This document shows positions 33,994 through 36,133 of a DNA stretch of 36,133 nt, piece by piece. The stretch comes from an uncultured Clostridia bacterium (GTDB taxonomy: Bacteria > Bacillota > Clostridia > Christensenellales > UBA1242), in assembly GCA_944362545.1 (NCBI GenBank), contig CALVTJ010000002.1:1-36133 (forward strand), written 5' to 3'. A program made the position numbers and the translations under genes. Under the pieces are notes generated by a model. The model searched no databases. It saw only the letters and a program-made list of their open reading frames with translations, and was not told the origin of the DNA. How positions within the stretch are numbered: the stretch's first letter is position 1; every line of letters starts with the position of its first letter.

Positions 33994-34662
33994 ATGGTTA
34001 TTGATGTGAATAAATTTAGAAAGGATTACGGAATAAAAAAAGTTGATGATGGAGAAAAGTATTTGCAAGACATCAAACTTGCACTCAAAGATGGAAGAAA
34101 AAATGCTCTGACAGAAGATGACAAGGTTGTGCTTAATGACTTTTTGCATAGGGCAAAAATTCTTAATGGTTTGTTTGATTTGTCACAAGAAGATAGGAGA
34201 AAATATCAACTAAACTATTATTTGGTTTTTCCTGTTGTGCCAAGCAAGTTATTGAGACAATTAAGAGATTGTGCAAATTTGCCAATTTGGTCAGCCAGCG
34301 ATGCCAAAGCTCTTCACGCAGCAAAAAATGTTGTAGCGCAAGAATTTATGAGAAACCCTTTTGGTATGTTTCCAATGATGAATGAAAGTGACAAGGGGGT
34401 TGCAAAAGATGTTGCAAGTGCTTTGGAATATTACAAATTTTACGAGCAAAAGACTAGCAACTATAAAGTTGAAAAAAAATTATCAGATTTTCCTGATGAA
34501 TGCAAGAAACTTGTCAGTGATGTAGAAAAAAAGATGGAAGAACTTGAATTGCCGTATTATATTCATTGTATAAGACTTGTTGCAGACGGGATTCTTGGTA
34601 AACATGACTTGGTTTGTTTGAAGGGGTTGGAAAAACAAGAAGAAAAAGCATTAAATATGTAA
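33994..34662 (+). CDS. hypothetical protein, unrecognised (shorter paralogue of the preceding gene)
   Basis: This 222-residue soluble protein starts 24 bases after the previous gene with GAAGGAG upstream, so the two form an operon. Its body aligns by pattern with the C-terminal half of the 478-residue neighbour: VVLNDFLHRAKIL, LNYYLVFPVVPSKLLRQL, AKNVVAQEFMRNPFGMF and the end ELPYYIHCIRLVADGIL. The shared core is thus an aromatic/Val-rich strand with 'P[IV].P[ST]', a helix ending in 'E....NP.G', and a final 'ELP.Y..CI..VA'. No known domain is recognised. Confidence 0.65.
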   Translation: MVIDVNKFRKDYGIKKVDDGEKYLQDIKLALKDGRKNALTEDDKVVLNDFLHRAKILNGLFDLSQEDRRKYQLNYYLVFPVVPSKLLRQLRDCANLPIWSASDAKALHAAKNVVAQEFMRNPFGMFPMMNESDKGVAKDVASALEYYKFYEQKTSNYKVEKKLSDFPDECKKLVSDVEKKMEELELPYYIHCIRLVADGILGKHDLVCLKGLEKQEEKALNM

Positions 34663-34710
34663 GTTTCTGTCAACAAAATTGAAAACAGTGGCGTAATTTT
34701 TTGAACTGAC

Positions 34711-34747
34711 AAAAAATAGTGAGAATATAATTTCCTCACTATTTTTT
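34711..34747 (+). terminator. rho-independent terminator
   Basis: AAAAAATAGTGAG (34711-34723) pairs with CTCACTATTTTTT (34735-34747) around an 11-base loop, with T-rich sequence after. It ends the unknown two-gene operon. Confidence 0.85.
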
Positions 34748-34882
34748 ATTAGTTTGAAAAACTTTTTAAACAATTTCACAAGCCAAAGGTAATGAAAAAA
34801 TATATTATTTCCAATTATAAAAGATTTTAGTCATTTTTTTATAATTATTTTTGCCAAAATAAAGGAATTTTTAATGCTGTTG

Positions 34883-34891
34883 TGGTATAAT
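34883..34891 (+). promoter_or_regulatory. extended -10 promoter for dnaG
   Basis: TGGTATAAT (34883-34891) is a perfect extended -10 element. No good -35 is seen 17 bases upstream. Transcription would start near 34898, about 39 bases before the dnaG start. Confidence 0.5.
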
Positions 34892-34936
34892 TGATTGTGA
34901 TGCAATTTTTTAGATAGTTTTTCAAGGAGTTAGGAT

Positions 34937-36133
34937 TTGCAAAACAGAGGATTTCCAACAGAATGGCTGGCAGAATTGAAGAGAAAAAATGATTTGGTAT
35001 CCATTGCTTCAAATTATCTTCAACTGCAACAGAAAGGCAGAAATTTTTGGGCCTGTTGTCCATTTCACAATGAAAAAACACCTTCATTTACGATAAACAA
35101 TGAAGAAGGATTTTATCATTGTTTTGGTTGCAAAGAGTCCGGCGATGTCATCAAATTTGTTGAAAAAATGGAAAATGTGGACTTTATGGATGCAGTCAAA
35201 ATTTTGGCGGACAGAGCGGGGATGGAAATTCCAGAACTTAAAAATTCCGATGAGAGAAAGAAAACTCAAAAACTTAAAGAACGCGTTTTGTCGGCACTTG
35301 ATTATGCCTACAAACATTATCAAGAAAATCTTTATGGAAAGGATGCAAAGGTTGCGCAGGACTACATAAAGTTTAGAAAACTGACGAGGCGAGAACTTGA
35401 AAAATTCAAAATTGGCTATTCAAAAGGCTGGACAGAGATTGTCGATTACTTGAAAGGCAAAGGATTTTCGGAAAATGAACTTCTTTCCGCTGGTATTTGT
35501 GCAAAGAAAAACGGCAGAGTTTATGATGTGATTGCAAACAGATTGGTTTTTCCAATTTTCAATTCTTTTAATGAGTGCATTGGTTTCAGTGCCAGAGCGC
35601 TTGAAAAGACTGATTTTGCAAAATATTTAAACACAGCGGATACCATTGTTTTTCAAAAAGGAAGAGTGGTGTTTGGCATTCAATTTCTGAAGGCACTTAA
35701 ACAACAACATCTTCTTGACAAAATTATTTTGGTGGAAGGACAGATGGATGTTGTGGCAATGCACAAAGGCGGGTTTGTTTCCACAGTGGCTTGCATGGGC
35801 ACAGCACTCACGCAGGACCATGTGACAGAACTTAAAAGGTATTGTGACAAGATTGTGCTATGCTTTGATGGTGATGGTGCAGGGACAAAGGCGACACTTC
35901 GTGCGATTGAGATGTTTAGAAATGAAAATGTCGACTTGCGCATAGCAAGGCTTTCAGGAGGAAAGGACCCAGATGAAATTTTGAAAAATTTGGGACCGGA
36001 AAAATTGAAAGAAGAGATTGACAATGCATTGCCATATATGGAATATTTGATTGAATATTATAAATCAAAATATGACCTTGAAAATGCCGAGCAAAAGAAC
36101 AAGTTTGTCAAAGAGATTTTGGCAGAGATAAGA
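34937..36133 (+). CDS. dnaG: DNA primase (5' part, runs off the window)
   Basis: The first 399 codons are present and the frame is open to the edge. The start is TTG 34937 with AAGGAG 7-8 bases upstream; no ATG occurs before the zinc domain, so a non-ATG start is required. The N-terminal zinc ribbon is CPFHNEKTPSF...YHCFGC. The RNA polymerase domain follows (NRLVFPIFNSFNECIGFSARAL), then the TOPRIM motifs ILVEGQMDVVAMH, FDGDGAG and DPDE that bind catalytic metal. Two positions differ from the common form: VEGQMD where VEGYMD is usual, and FSARAL for FSGRAL. It makes primers for replication with the replicative helicase. Confidence 0.95.
   Translation, partial: MQNRGFPTEWLAELKRKNDLVSIASNYLQLQQKGRNFWACCPFHNEKTPSFTINNEEGFYHCFGCKESGDVIKFVEKMENVDFMDAVKILADRAGMEIPELKNSDERKKTQKLKERVLSALDYAYKHYQENLYGKDAKVAQDYIKFRKLTRRELEKFKIGYSKGWTEIVDYLKGKGFSENELLSAGICAKKNGRVYDVIANRLVFPIFNSFNECIGFSARALEKTDFAKYLNTADTIVFQKGRVVFGIQFLKALKQQHLLDKIILVEGQMDVVAMHKGGFVSTVACMGTALTQDHVTELKRYCDKIVLCFDGDGAGTKATLRAIEMFRNENVDLRIARLSGGKDPDEILKNLGPEKLKEEIDNALPYMEYLIEYYKSKYDLENAEQKNKFVKEILAEIR

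Larger units (their letters stand above)
34663..34936 (+). other. intergenic region: terminator, A/T inverted repeat and dnaG promoter
   Basis: No gene is seen. It holds the terminator at 34711-34747, a weaker A/T-only inverted repeat (ATTATAAAA near 34814 with a TTTTATAAT copy ending near 34844), and the extended -10 promoter at 34883-34891. Confidence 0.5.

Overview
The window looks like chromosome of an uncultured low-GC Gram-positive bacterium (Bacillota, Clostridia-like). Supporting signs are very AT-rich DNA, AGGAGG-type ribosome binding sites on almost every gene, U-tailed hairpin terminators, a T-box riboswitch ahead of an aminoacyl-tRNA synthetase operon, AddAB rather than RecBCD, an ABC-F protein, and a BclA-like surface protein. 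TAG, TAA and TGA are all used as ordinary stops. I cannot name the species from sequence alone.

Left part (1-2900): a transposase OrfA remnant carrying a frameshift sits directly against a sugar phosphate isomerase/epimerase-like gene. A YwaF-like membrane protein follows, then a scar made of two broken genes: a LURP-one-like gene with an internal amber stop and the last third of a flavin-reductase-like gene.

Export/resistance-like locus (2966-9690): on the minus strand a tightly packed tetR, PP2C-like phosphatase and ABC-F set; divergent from it on the plus strand, two tandem ABC ATPases and one large ABC-2 permease. The 172-bp divergent promoter region has clear promoters in both directions and several overlapping palindromes that could be TetR operators.

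Housekeeping middle (9700-24400): two membrane-anchored proteins with short basic N-termini (an Ig-like protein and a ComEC-like metallo-beta-lactamase-fold hydrolase). Then a perfect-consensus promoter and an aspartate T-box control aspS (archaeal/eukaryotic-type) and asnS. Next come a BclA-like jelly-roll protein, a small ORF overlapping recO, an unrecognised minus-strand gene, a Myb/SANT-like regulator, and addB-addA. AddB has lost its Walker A motif, and its promoter lies so close to the ATG that the mRNA may be leaderless.

Right part (24400-36133): an 823-residue membrane/coiled-coil protein with five AT-hook motifs, which is the most unusual gene here. Then a small membrane protein, a PflX-like radical SAM protein, a possible SecB-fold protein, an atypical tRNA-Gly(CCC), a second YwaF-like protein, groES-groEL, a pair of unrecognised proteins that appear to be paralogous to each other, and the first 399 codons of dnaG running off the end.
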